Shown: one piece after another, positions 50,213-59,139 of the stretch
How the letters are laid out: each line of letters opens with the position of its first letter
Position numbering within the stretch: position 1 is the stretch's first letter
Position numbers and translations under genes: made by a program
Source of the DNA: Paenibacillus qinlingensis
Lineage (GTDB): Bacteria; Bacillota; Bacilli; Paenibacillales; NBRC-103111
Direction of reading: 5' to 3'
Length of the DNA stretch: 64,000 nucleotides
NCBI RefSeq assembly: GCF_013204845.1
Contig: NZ_JABMKY010000012.1
Span: 1-64,000, forward strand
The notes under the pieces: generated by a model
Database searches by the model: none
What the model saw: the letters and a program-made list of their open reading frames with translations, nothing else
Told to the model about the DNA's origin: nothing

Positions 50213-52513
50213 GTGTTCAGTTTGCGGAAAGCGATTCAGTCCAAGCTCTATCGAAAATTTCTTCTCAGGCACCTTCTGATTCTAGCCGTAACCGGTCTAT
50301 TATTCTTGGTGACCAATATCATTTCGCTATCAAATACCTATAATCGACTAATGGATAATACTCAACGATCTATGGCCAATACGACCAGTCTGCTGGATAC
50401 GCGCATTTTGGACCTGCAAAAATTGACATTAACCTTGTCACGGGATACGAAATTGCTTCCCTATCAATTACAAGAATCATTACAATATCCGTATTTGATT
50501 GCCGATGAACTTGAAAAGCTAAAGGCTCTGTCTGCCGATCTCGACTCCATTGGCCTGTTCTATCGAAACACAGCCTACAGCTCGCTAAAAAACACGATTT
50601 TCACCGATACGGGCATTTATTCGCCTGAGAATTACAGCCGACTCGTCACCGATAGCCGAATCTCGCCAGAAATGCTGCAGGGCAAGCTGGAGAAACTGAA
50701 ATCACCCATACTTCTGTCTTCACTGGCTAATGAAGATCATCCAGACGGCAAAGAACAAGTGCTGCTGCTCTTAGTTCCGCTTGACAGCACTCCTTTTTCG
50801 AGTGGCATTATGATCTACAAACTGAACTATCCGGCGTTGGTTAGTAATTTCCAGCAGACCATTGACAGCGGCAGCTCCCTGATTGCTTTTGACCAATCCA
50901 ACATGCCTTTTCTCTATTTAAAAGGATCTTCCGATCTCACGTGGGGTGAACTTACGTCAGCGGCGCAAAATTCGAAAGCGCGAATCCCTGGCTATCTCTT
51001 CGTGCAGGAAACGTCGTCGAAACAGAACATTCATGTGGTGAACGCCATTCGTCGCAGTGACTATTTTCATGAGTATGATGTTGCGCTCACGATTTCACTA
51101 ACCATATTTCTCATATCGCTTGCTTTAGGAATTGTGCTTTGCTTCAGCTCTGCCCGGAAAAGTTATCAACCGATCCAAGAGCTATCCAACCGTTTCCCTA
51201 CCTTGCCATCGGACAAGCCGGCGGCAGGTAATAATGATGAATTAGACCAGTTGACTCGTTACATTGAGCAGATGAGAGATGAGAGCAACCATTTGTCCCA
51301 TATGATGCACAATCAGGAGATTTTGACGAGAAACCAGTTGCTGCTTGCCTTATTAATGGGTAAGTTGAACGTTGACAATACGACGCAAGATAACCGAATT
51401 GCGCTTCATAAACTATTTGGTACACGAGAAATAAGCAGCGTACTTGTCATTATTTTTGATGATTACAATTCCAAGTTGAGCAAAGAGCCGCTTAGCGAGC
51501 AGTGGCTGATGAAACATACCATTTGCAATGTGTTGGAAAATTTATCGGGCGTCCATGGCTCGAATTATGCGCTTGATTTAGCCATTGATAATGGGATTGT
51601 CGGCATTGTTTCGTGGAATATCGAATTCGCGGAGCAGTGGGAGGCTCGCAGTCGCGCTTTTTCTGAGCAGATCATTGCGTTCATGCAAAGGCATTTTTCC
51701 CTTTCGTTGTCCTGTATGGTAGGAGAACCACAACCAACGAATGACCTGCATCAATCGTTCAGTTCGGCCACTTCACTTGCGGAGTATCGGATTTTTGCCG
51801 GTAAACAGTCTATCATCACCCCAACTGAATGGTCTCAGCAAAAAATGGAGAATACGACGATGGATAAGCAGCAAATTTCCGAATCTGCTGAAGCTCTCCA
51901 TGCGGCGGTCTGCTCCAAGAGCTCCGAGCATCTGCAACTATTGATTCATGAGATGGAAGAACGTTTTACTCGGCTGGAGGACGCGCCTACATTCCGCCTA
52001 ACGTTTCAACAAATTATTTTTACCTTGAACCAACTCGTCAATAATATTCCGCTGTCCCACCGCGAAGCAATCAAATATAAACTGGAATCCCTAGCCGAAT
52101 TCCAATCCAAAACCGTTGCTGAGGCTTGCGCCAATCTGCTTGATGCGGCACGCAGCATACAAGACAGCTTAGGCGAAGATGCCAATAATAATCGCTTATA
52201 TGCATCCATGTTAGAGCACGTTTCTCAGCATTATATGGACTATAATCTCAGTCTCTCCACCGTTGCTGAAGAGCTGTCCCTAACACCATCCTATGTCACA
52301 CGCTATTTTAAAAACAAAAATGGTCTTCCTTTGATGCAATATGTCTCGAAAATCCGTATTGAGAAAGCCAAAGAGTTACTCGAAACCACTCATCTTTCCA
52401 TTAAGGAAATTGTTGAGCAGGTTGGATTTGTGGATGAGAATAATTTTTCGCGAGCTTTTCGCAAACGTGAAGGCGTGTCTCCGAGTCAGTATCGATCCAA
52501 TAGCTACAGTTAG
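50213..52513 (+). CDS. Membrane-bound AraC-family regulator (YesN/YtdP-like)
   Basis: This 766-residue protein has two membrane segments (about 18-40 and 295-317) bracketing an extracellular sensor domain, a cytoplasmic linker, and a C-terminal AraC double helix-turn-helix (about 660-762: LSLSTVAEELSLTPSYVTRY, IKEIVEQVGFVDENNFSRAF, and GVSPSQYR). Such sensors usually control the adjacent Lpl-type ABC operon, divergent here. The start is uncertain: GTG 50213 is only 2 nt from AGGGG; TTG 50222 would be better spaced. Confidence 0.9.
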   Translation: MFSLRKAIQSKLYRKFLLRHLLILAVTGLLFLVTNIISLSNTYNRLMDNTQRSMANTTSLLDTRILDLQKLTLTLSRDTKLLPYQLQESLQYPYLIADELEKLKALSADLDSIGLFYRNTAYSSLKNTIFTDTGIYSPENYSRLVTDSRISPEMLQGKLEKLKSPILLSSLANEDHPDGKEQVLLLLVPLDSTPFSSGIMIYKLNYPALVSNFQQTIDSGSSLIAFDQSNMPFLYLKGSSDLTWGELTSAAQNSKARIPGYLFVQETSSKQNIHVVNAIRRSDYFHEYDVALTISLTIFLISLALGIVLCFSSARKSYQPIQELSNRFPTLPSDKPAAGNNDELDQLTRYIEQMRDESNHLSHMMHNQEILTRNQLLLALLMGKLNVDNTTQDNRIALHKLFGTREISSVLVIIFDDYNSKLSKEPLSEQWLMKHTICNVLENLSGVHGSNYALDLAIDNGIVGIVSWNIEFAEQWEARSRAFSEQIIAFMQRHFSLSLSCMVGEPQPTNDLHQSFSSATSLAEYRIFAGKQSIITPTEWSQQKMENTTMDKQQISESAEALHAAVCSKSSEHLQLLIHEMEERFTRLEDAPTFRLTFQQIIFTLNQLVNNIPLSHREAIKYKLESLAEFQSKTVAEACANLLDAARSIQDSLGEDANNNRLYASMLEHVSQHYMDYNLSLSTVAEELSLTPSYVTRYFKNKNGLPLMQYVSKIRIEKAKELLETTHLSIKEIVEQVGFVDENNFSRAFRKREGVSPSQYRSNSYS

Positions 52514-52526
52514 TGGTACAAAGACT

Positions 52527-52562
52527 GAAAATCCCCTCCAAGTATACTTGAAGGGGATTTTA
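52527..52562. terminator. Bidirectional terminator between the AraC and NDH-2 genes
   Basis: AAAATCCCCT and AGGGGATTTT pair around CCAAGTATACTTGA, with A and T runs on both sides, serving convergent genes. Confidence 0.92.
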
Positions 52563-52575
52563 CGTTATACGCGCG

Positions 52576-53805
52576 TTAATTAGGCACATGATAATTGCGG
52601 GTCGTGGACTTCTGCTTCCAGATCATTTTCTTCCAAATGAGCGGAATACCCCCAATAAGAAACAGGTAACGGGCATCGATCATTTTTTTGATCAATAGGG
52701 CCAATCGACCTTTCACTTTCTTTACTTTGAGTAAACCAACAGCTTCACCGCGGCCCAGGGTTGCTACCGTGCCTTTGAAATCATAGACAAATGGCCTCAT
52801 CTCTTTGCCTCGAACCGTCAATATGAGATTCCTAGCTGCATTATAGCCCTGTTGAACAGCAATTTGTGCATTCGCGGGATATGGCGCGCCTTCGGGACTT
52901 GTCACAATAGAACAATCGCCGGTGATGAAAATCTCAGGGAATTGATAAGACCGTAAGCAACTATCCACTTTCACTCGGCCCCGTTGAACCTCGAAACCCG
53001 CCTCCTGCAGCAACGAATTGCCGCGTATTCCTCCAGACCAGACTACTGTACCTGCGCGAATGAACTCACCGTTGCTCAGAATAACCCCTTCCGATGTGCA
53101 TTCTTTAATCGCGGTCGATAGCTTATACTGCACCCCTTTGCGACGCATTACTTCCATGCCGTATAGGATTAGATCCTCGGGTAAGCCAGGAGGCAGCGCC
53201 GATGGGGAAGCTTCCACATTATAAATCCGGACATCTGCCGGATCGACGTCATACGTTTTGCACAGAACAGGTATGCGATCCGCCAGTTCACCGACGAACT
53301 CCGTTCCCGTGAAACCCGCGCCGCCAACGACGAAGGTCAGATAATCCTTGCGCTTTGGAGCCATCTTGGACTTCGCGAACATATACTCAATGTGCTGCCG
53401 AATAAAGCGGACACTGTTAATGCTTTTGATCGACATGGCATATTCATGCATACCCGGGATCCCAAAGGTTTCCGTCTCACTCCCGAGTCCTACCACGAGA
53501 TAGTCATAGTCAAGCGTAGCATTTTCCAACACAATCTTCTTATCACTAGGCAAAATTTCTCTTACCGTCGACTTCACGAATCGAATCTTCCGCTCATCGA
53601 TCAAATCGGAAATGGTCACGCGTGCGTTATCATGATGATCCGTACCGGCAGCCGGCATGTGCAAATGCGTCGTAATAAAGTGATAGTCATGTTTGTTGAC
53701 CAGGGTCACGTCCATCTCATTTCTTCTCATCTTCTTCTGCAGCCTTATCGCTGTGACAAGTCCGCCATAGCCTGCGCCTAGGATCACGATTCTGGGTTTG
53801 CTCAT
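52576..53805 (-). CDS. ndh: Type II NADH dehydrogenase (NDH-2)
   Basis: This 409-residue flavoprotein oxidises NADH and passes electrons to menaquinone at the membrane without pumping protons. It has the FAD Rossmann motif VILGAGYGGLVTAIRL (8-23), a second dinucleotide motif FVVGGAGFTGTEFVGELADR (about 160), and FITGDCSIV near 290 (FAD-binding aspartate). The C-terminal helix with LIKKMIDARYLFLIGGIPLI is probably the membrane-contact part. Two Rex-type boxes lie directly upstream, fitting NADH-responsive control as in Bacillus ndh. Confidence 0.92.
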   Translation of the reverse strand: MSKPRIVILGAGYGGLVTAIRLQKKMRRNEMDVTLVNKHDYHFITTHLHMPAAGTDHHDNARVTISDLIDERKIRFVKSTVREILPSDKKIVLENATLDYDYLVVGLGSETETFGIPGMHEYAMSIKSINSVRFIRQHIEYMFAKSKMAPKRKDYLTFVVGGAGFTGTEFVGELADRIPVLCKTYDVDPADVRIYNVEASPSALPPGLPEDLILYGMEVMRRKGVQYKLSTAIKECTSEGVILSNGEFIRAGTVVWSGGIRGNSLLQEAGFEVQRGRVKVDSCLRSYQFPEIFITGDCSIVTSPEGAPYPANAQIAVQQGYNAARNLILTVRGKEMRPFVYDFKGTVATLGRGEAVGLLKVKKVKGRLALLIKKMIDARYLFLIGGIPLIWKKMIWKQKSTTRNYHVPN

Positions 53806-53824
53806 TGCCTCAACACTCCTCCAT

Positions 53825-53842
53825 TTGTGAAATTAATCACAT
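53825..53842. promoter_or_regulatory. Rex-box-like operator 1 upstream of ndh
   Basis: TTGTGAAATTAATCACAT matches the Rex consensus TTGTGA-N6-TCACAA with one arm change. It is 20 bp from the ndh start. Confidence 0.7.
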
Positions 53843-53848
53843 ATATGC

Positions 53849-53866
53849 TTGTGAAAATTATCACAA
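53849..53866. promoter_or_regulatory. Rex-box-like operator 2 upstream of ndh
   Basis: TTGTGAAAATTATCACAA is a full match to TTGTGA-N6-TCACAA. It is centred 24 bp from operator 1, about two helical turns away, so two Rex dimers could bind together. Confidence 0.8.
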
Positions 53867-53976
53867 CTCCTCACAAGGTGAGCCGGTAACCGACTCTCTT
53901 CTAGTATATGCGCGAGTTCTGCAAATATCACTTCCGACTAACCTAATTATCTAGGATTGTACTCTACCTATATATG

Positions 53977-54009
53977 AAAAAGCCTATCGACAGGATCAGC
54001 GATAGACTT
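53977..54009 (-). terminator. Rho-independent terminator of the glycine betaine operon
   Basis: On the minus strand GTCTATCG pairs with CGATAGGC around CTGATCCTGT, followed by TTTTTC. It lies just after the opuAC stop. Confidence 0.88.
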
Positions 54010-54016
54010 CTCTCTA

Positions 54017-54904
54017 CTATTTCGTTTTCAAATCTTCAATAGAATCGATTGTCATATAGGCAGGTACAACTAGCCCCAATTTGGTCCCTTTTAAGTTTGG
54101 ACCTAGATCTTCTAGCTTGGTCGCATACTTCCCGAAATAATCTTTATGTGTCGTCGGGAGCCATGCAGCTACAATCGCATCAGCACTTCCATCGGCAAGT
54201 CCAGCCCACATTGGACCCGCTTCAACTTGCAGCATCTCTACTTGATACCCGAGCTTCCCTTCCAATACAGTTTTTACAACATTCGTACTGGCAATCTCTG
54301 AATCCCAAGCTACATACGCTAATTTCAGCTTCTTACCTTGTTCTGGCGTAAGATCTTTCACCCAAGTATTCACATTACTTGCATGGGCGGCAACCCACTC
54401 TGCAGCTGCATCTTCGGGCTTCTTACCGTCAACCACAGCTGACATGACCACTGCCATATCCTCCGGCGTCCACTCAAATCGATCAAGCATCGCATATGCT
54501 GACGCTGCTGCTTCTTTCAAACCTTTGCGAGCAATCGTATGAATCTCTTCATCCTTACCAAATGCACCCTTAGGATCACTCAGATATTTCAAATCATATT
54601 TAGCGAACATCCAATGAGGTGTCCACCCCGTCACGATGATCGGTTCCTTCGCTTTATACGCTTTATCTAGCGCTGCCGCCATGGCTGCGCTAGAGCCTTC
54701 AACTAATTTCCAATCGGTAAGCGCATAGTCTTTCATCGCTTGATCCGTTTGCTTCATTAACCCTGCACCAGGATCAATACCGATAATTTGGTGTTTCACA
54801 CTACTGCCTACACTAGATTCTGAAGCATTATCTTTCGAGCAGCCTGTCACGACAAGTAAACCGGTAAAGCTAGCGAATAGTAACGTCTTAGCAGCTTTCC
54901 TCAT
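54017..54904 (-). CDS. opuAC: Glycine betaine/choline-type binding lipoprotein (OpuAC-like)
   Basis: This 295-residue lipoprotein has a lipobox VVTGC and an OpuAC/ProX-type fold: HQIIGIDPGAGLMKQTDQAM, IIVTGWTPHWMFAKYDLKYL, and VVDGKKPEDAAAEWVAAH. The motif GWTPHWMFAKYDL includes the aromatic-cage Trp residues that bind quaternary ammonium. I chose ATG 54904, with AAGGAG 11 nt upstream. It is the third gene of the opuA operon. Confidence 0.9.
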   Translation of the reverse strand: MRKAAKTLLFASFTGLLVVTGCSKDNASESSVGSSVKHQIIGIDPGAGLMKQTDQAMKDYALTDWKLVEGSSAAMAAALDKAYKAKEPIIVTGWTPHWMFAKYDLKYLSDPKGAFGKDEEIHTIARKGLKEAAASAYAMLDRFEWTPEDMAVVMSAVVDGKKPEDAAAEWVAAHASNVNTWVKDLTPEQGKKLKLAYVAWDSEIASTNVVKTVLEGKLGYQVEMLQVEAGPMWAGLADGSADAIVAAWLPTTHKDYFGKYATKLEDLGPNLKGTKLGLVVPAYMTIDSIEDLKTK

Positions 54905-54908
54905 ATCT

Positions 54909-55739
54909 CTAAACACTCCTTTTTCTCTTCATCCATAATTGTGTGATGCGATCAAGTAAAATAGCTAATACAACAATAGCCAATCCGGCTTCAAAGCCTT
55001 GACCGATTTTGATTTGAGTAACAGCCCTGTACACATCAGCCCCTACCCCCTGCGCCCCAATCATAGAAGCAATAACAACCATCGAGAGCGCAAGCATAAT
55101 CGTTTGATTAATTCCCGCCATAATAGACGGCATCGCTAACGGAAATTGCAGCTTTACTAATTTCTGCATAGGGGTTGAACCGAAAGCATCTGCGGCTTCA
55201 ACTAAATCTTCAGCAACCTGCCTTATACCTAAATTCGTCAATCGAATCGTCGGCGGTACAGCAAAAATAACGGATGCAATGACCCCAGGTACCACACCTA
55301 GTCCAAAAAAGGTAACGGCAGGGATTAAATAAACGAAAGCCGGCATCGTTTGCATGAAATCAAGCGCTGGTGTGATGATCCTTCGTGCTCGGTCGCTTTG
55401 GGCACACCATACACCTAAAGGAATGCCTATAAGAATGGAAATGACTGCTGACGTCATAACCAGTGCCAGTGTGTCCATCGTATGTTCCCATAAGCCAAGA
55501 TTATCAACTAGCAACAATCCTACAGCAGCAAATAGCGCAAACGACCATTTGCCGAGATAGTAAGCAAGAATCGTAATCAAAACGATAAGTACCAGCGCTG
55601 GCGGGAAATGAAAAACGGCAGAAAATGCATTCACAACACCCTCTATGAGGAGCGATAAGAAGTCGAAGAGCCACGAAAGGTTAGCGCCTAACCCATCAAC
55701 AACCTTCTCAACCCCATCATCCAATGGAACTTTCTTCAT
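54909..55739 (-). CDS. opuAB: Glycine betaine ABC permease (OpuAB-like)
   Basis: This 276-residue permease has six spans and the Opu-type features VWCAQSDRARRIITPALDFM, QTMPAFVYLIPAVTFFGLGV, and VAEDLVEAADAFGSTPMQKL, the EAA loop that contacts the ATPase. GVGADVYRAVTQIKIGQGFE follows near the end. It overlaps the ATPase gene by 4 bp and is 4 nt from the binding-protein gene. Confidence 0.93.
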   Translation of the reverse strand: MKKVPLDDGVEKVVDGLGANLSWLFDFLSLLIEGVVNAFSAVFHFPPALVLIVLITILAYYLGKWSFALFAAVGLLLVDNLGLWEHTMDTLALVMTSAVISILIGIPLGVWCAQSDRARRIITPALDFMQTMPAFVYLIPAVTFFGLGVVPGVIASVIFAVPPTIRLTNLGIRQVAEDLVEAADAFGSTPMQKLVKLQFPLAMPSIMAGINQTIMLALSMVVIASMIGAQGVGADVYRAVTQIKIGQGFEAGLAIVVLAILLDRITQLWMKRKRSV

Positions 55740-56938
55740 TCGTTATTCACGTCCTCTCTTGCCACAACGTTACCTGCAAGAGCCCCAAGAACATCGCCGC
55801 GAACAATCACACCCTGAATTTTCCCATCGTTATCCACGACTGCCACAGGATACTTGGCATTGCTGCACACTTCAAATAATTCATGCAGCAGTTGGTCCGG
55901 GCCGACAGTTGGCATATCTCGAATCACAATATCCTCAAGACTCTTCTCATAGCGAACAGCTCCCGAAGCATCCTCCGCCGTTATAACACCAATTAATTTC
56001 TTGCCTTTATCTACAATAAATAAATTAGATATTCCGCTTTGCCTCATGAGCTGCAGCGCCACACGCGGCCCTCGATCAAGGCCTATGGTCTCTGGCCGGC
56101 GCATAACCGTCGATGCGGTGAGTACCTTGGACAGATCAACATCCTCCACAAACCTTTCGACATACTTATTTGCGGGGTTCATCATAATTTCTTCCGGTTT
56201 GCCGATTTGGACAATAACACCGTCTTTCATTAGCGCAATGCGATCTCCAATACGAAGAGCCTCATCCAAATCATGTGTAATGAAAATAATGGTCTTCTTC
56301 ATTTTATCCTGCAACTCTACGAGTTCATCTTGCATGTCCTTCCGAATCAGAGGGTCTAATGCGCTGAAAGCCTCATCCATCAGAAGGATATCCGGATCAT
56401 TGGCCAAGGCCCGCGCAAGCCCCACCCGCTGCTGCATGCCGCCGCTTAATTGCGAAGGTTTGCTGTCTGCCCAAGCCTGCAAGCCTACCAAATTTAAGGA
56501 CTCTAGGGCTTTCGCACGTCTTTTTGACTTATCCCATCCTTGAACCTCTAACCCATATTCCACATTCTCAACGACTGTTCGATGAGGAAATAAGGCAAAC
56601 TTCTGAAACACCATTGAGATTTGTTCCCGTCTGACATTTCTAAGCTCCTCATCATTCATGCGAACGATGTCCTTACCGTGAATCGTGATACTTCCGCTCG
56701 TGGGCTCAATTAACCGATTCAGAAGTCGCACCAATGTTGATTTCCCACTACCTGAGAGACCCATAATTACAAATATTTCACCGGCTTCAACAGAGAAGCT
56801 AGCCTTATTGACACCTACCGTATGCTTCGTATCCTTATAAATTCTTTCTTTCGAATGTTTCTGCGAAAGCAACGGAAGAACAGATGCGGGATCGGGACCA
56901 AATATTTTCGTCACCTGATTAACTTCAATAACCGACAT
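55736..56938 (-). CDS. opuAA: Glycine betaine ABC ATPase with CBS domains (OpuAA-like)
   Basis: This 400-residue ATPase has Walker A GLSGSGKST (60-68), signature LSGGMQQRVGLARALA, Walker B ILLMDEAFSALDP and a C-terminal CBS pair (about 275-395). The pair would sense ionic strength in OpuA-type systems. I chose ATG 56938, with AAAGGAGTGAGCAT in front. It is first gene of the operon, divergent from gbsR across a 221-bp control region. Confidence 0.95.
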   Translation of the reverse strand: MSVIEVNQVTKIFGPDPASVLPLLSQKHSKERIYKDTKHTVGVNKASFSVEAGEIFVIMGLSGSGKSTLVRLLNRLIEPTSGSITIHGKDIVRMNDEELRNVRREQISMVFQKFALFPHRTVVENVEYGLEVQGWDKSKRRAKALESLNLVGLQAWADSKPSQLSGGMQQRVGLARALANDPDILLMDEAFSALDPLIRKDMQDELVELQDKMKKTIIFITHDLDEALRIGDRIALMKDGVIVQIGKPEEIMMNPANKYVERFVEDVDLSKVLTASTVMRRPETIGLDRGPRVALQLMRQSGISNLFIVDKGKKLIGVITAEDASGAVRYEKSLEDIVIRDMPTVGPDQLLHELFEVCSNAKYPVAVVDNDGKIQGVIVRGDVLGALAGNVVAREDVNNE

Positions 56939-56980
56939 ATGCTCACTCCTTTCTTTGGTTTGCATGTCATCCACTTCAAT

Positions 56981-57010
56981 ACTCTAACGAATAAACACCG
57001 CTTATGTCAA
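56981..57010 (-). promoter_or_regulatory. Predicted opuA promoter
   Basis: On the minus strand TTGACA and TAGAGT are 18 bp apart, 43 bp before opuAA. It lies beside the repeated CTGTACAAAC sites. Confidence 0.45.
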
Positions 57011-57017
57011 CCTTAAA

Positions 57018-57059
57018 TTCTGTACAAACAGTTCAAACAGAATAAACTGTACAAACTTG
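57018..57059. promoter_or_regulatory. Possible GbsR operator between opuA and gbsR
   Basis: Two direct copies of CTGTACAAAC (57020 and 57047, roughly) flank ACAGTT-CAAACAGAATA-AACTGT, an inverted pair. The block lies between the divergent start regions, where a GbsR-type repressor of glycine betaine genes would bind. Confidence 0.5.
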
Positions 57060-57159
57060 ATTGTCATTTAGTATACTCTTTCTAGCAGCCATTTTTCTTT
57101 ACTTTTTCAAAATAGTTTCTTACAATAACGATGTAAACCTAAAGGTAGGGTGAGAGATA

Positions 57160-57732
57160 ATGAATCATATAGACGGCATCAGCTTAGAACAAGATCTCGT
57201 CATACAGAAGGCACGAAAACGAATCATTGAATCTATTGGAAACAACATGGATTTATATAGCGTTAGTCAATCTACCGGTCATCTGTACGGTTTACTTTTA
57301 TTTCAAGAAAAGCCGATGACATTAGACGAAATGGGAAAAGCTATGGAAATGAGTAAAACCAGTATGAGCACAGGCGTGCGTACACTGGTTGATCTTAAAA
57401 TGGTTAATAAAGTGTGGGAAAAAGGTTCCCGTAAGGACCTCTATGAGGTCGAATCCGACTGGTTTCAAACTTTCGCTGATTTCTTTGGCCTCAAGTGGCG
57501 AAAGGCTCTAGAAGTTAATTTGCTTGCGCTTACCAAATCCAAAAATGAGTTCCGAAAGCTGAACGAACAATTTCCTGACAGTCTCCCTTTACAAGCTGTT
57601 CTTAAACAGGATTTGGATAAAATAGATGCAGCCATTCATTATTACAAATGGCTTGATAGGCTTATCGATTCGTTCGAGTCGGGAGATATTTTCAAGCTGG
57701 TTCCCAAAGACTTACCCTCTGATGAATCATGA
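57160..57732 (+). CDS. gbsR: GbsR-family transcriptional repressor
   Basis: This 190-residue regulator has a MarR-like winged helix: ESIGNNMDLYSVSQSTGHLY, GLLLFQEKPMTLDEMGKAME, then MSKTSMSTGVRTLVDLKMVN. C-terminal helices follow. GbsR/OpcR proteins of Bacillales repress choline and glycine betaine uptake genes. It is divergent from opuA and probably controls it. Confidence 0.92.
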   Translation: MNHIDGISLEQDLVIQKARKRIIESIGNNMDLYSVSQSTGHLYGLLLFQEKPMTLDEMGKAMEMSKTSMSTGVRTLVDLKMVNKVWEKGSRKDLYEVESDWFQTFADFFGLKWRKALEVNLLALTKSKNEFRKLNEQFPDSLPLQAVLKQDLDKIDAAIHYYKWLDRLIDSFESGDIFKLVPKDLPSDES

Positions 57733-57747
57733 ATGACGGACAACAAG

Positions 57748-57797
57748 AAAAACCTGAGCGATAGTTGGACCTATGTCCGACTGTCGTTCAGGTTTTT
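57748..57797 (+). terminator. Rho-independent terminator of gbsR
   Basis: AAAACCTGA and TCAGGTTTT form the base of a long stem with ATAGTTGGAC and GTCCGACTGT on the inner arms. A TTTTTT run follows. Confidence 0.92.
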
Positions 57798-57843
57798 TGT
57801 GTTCCATTTCAATAAGGACAGTTAAAGAAATGCCATGTAATGA

Positions 57844-58608
57844 TTACTCGCTGGCGTTCCTAGATTTGTCTTGCAAATTGCGTATCCGATAGCAGTTCAT
57901 GCCTGCCACGCCAAGCTCCTCCAGCAAGCCAAAGTTAGCCCATGCGCCAACGACGGCACCAATGCCAGGGACGAGCTGGAGCATTTTGCGAAAATCAATT
58001 GTGTCCCGATACTCCTGCTGCAGCTGCAGCCAATTCACTTGCTTCATGTAATCAGCGGCAGGCGGGAACGTCTGCGAAATTGCAGGCCAATTCTTAATCG
58101 TATGGAGCAGATCCGGCTTCTTCTTCGAACTGGAGAACGCCAACTGAAACACATACAAGATGAATAATCTTTCTCTGTAATCCTTGGTGGAATACCCATA
58201 AATATGTGCTAATTCAAAAAGAAATTTCAGCTTAATCCCGATCAGAACCGGGAAATCGGCTAGGCCAAGTAAAATCCCACCAGCCCCTGCACCTGCACCC
58301 TCAGCGGCGGCGATTTTTTTGTAGAGGGACAGCAGTTCCTCAGCTTTGACATCGCGGTCCGCCATGGATACATCCTTCAGCGGATCAGTTGCAGGCATAT
58401 AATTAATTCCGAACAAAGTCGTTTGTATAATCCCTTTTACCGTCGCGGTAATCGTAGTGTGGATCTTCTCGGGAATCACTTGATTGATGCGATTTTGAAC
58501 AGATTTGGAGGCGCGCTCGATGAGGTTAGGTTTCTTTTGCAGACGAATTTCCCAACGCTTTAGTGTCCCCTTCATTTGCTGTTCATAGATTGTATACGGC
58601 TGTTCCAT
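57844..58608 (-). CDS. EcsC-family membrane-associated protein
   Basis: This 254-residue protein has the EcsC fold: SVQNRINQVIPEKIHTTITA, AEGAGAGAGGILLGLADFPV, LIGIKLKFLFELAHIYGY and VPGIGAVVGAWANFGLLEEL. The two Gly/Ala-rich segments are probably membrane-associated. EcsC was named for its place next to EcsAB, which are not here. Its function is not established. Confidence 0.9.
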   Translation of the reverse strand: MEQPYTIYEQQMKGTLKRWEIRLQKKPNLIERASKSVQNRINQVIPEKIHTTITATVKGIIQTTLFGINYMPATDPLKDVSMADRDVKAEELLSLYKKIAAAEGAGAGAGGILLGLADFPVLIGIKLKFLFELAHIYGYSTKDYRERLFILYVFQLAFSSSKKKPDLLHTIKNWPAISQTFPPAADYMKQVNWLQLQQEYRDTIDFRKMLQLVPGIGAVVGAWANFGLLEELGVAGMNCYRIRNLQDKSRNASE

Positions 58609-58641
58609 GGCTTCACCACCGTCGGTTAGATTCTTATATCT

Positions 58642-59031
58642 TCACTTCTTTTTCGGTGATTTCATCTGAGCTTTTTCACTATTTCTTGCCACTCGATACT
58701 GCACGATCCTGCTGATTAACGCTAGGGGCAGCGGTCGATCATGCGGAAATTGGACGGCCCCTTTGGACCTCGGATACTGCGCCAACTCCGCCTCAAATTC
58801 ATCAATACCATTCGGTGTGGGATAAAAGCCAATATGATGTTTGAATGCCGCAAAATGCACCAAATTACCATGTAGGTCAAAGGTAGGCATTTGGTAGCTA
58901 ATCTTCTCCGTTGCCTCTGGCGCCGACTCTTTAATGACTGATCTGATCGTTTGAAGTTTCTCCTGAAGCTCAGAGGGAAAAGTTGCTATGTAAGCGTCGA
59001 TTGATTCGAAGGCTGTTTTGGTTTCTTTCAT
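58642..59031 (-). CDS. DUF1801 domain protein (iron chaperone family)
   Basis: This 129-residue protein has the DUF1801 core: IDAYIATFPSELQEKLQTIR, EATEKISYQMPTF, and FAAFKHHIGFYPTPNG, with the C-terminal lysine-rich tail. It is a diverged relative of the protein at 35075. Iron binding is possible but not shown. GGAGATTCCCTG precedes the ATG. It lies 33 bp upstream of ecsC and may be co-transcribed. Confidence 0.88.
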   Translation of the reverse strand: MKETKTAFESIDAYIATFPSELQEKLQTIRSVIKESAPEATEKISYQMPTFDLHGNLVHFAAFKHHIGFYPTPNGIDEFEAELAQYPRSKGAVQFPHDRPLPLALISRIVQYRVARNSEKAQMKSPKKK

Positions 59032-59139
59032 ACAGGGAATCTCCTTTATGGGGATTGTTAGTTGTATTATACACGTTAGGTGGGTGAGAATTCATTAGAG
59101 AGACAAAAAGGGGCTAAAGCGACATCCGGAAATGTCTCT

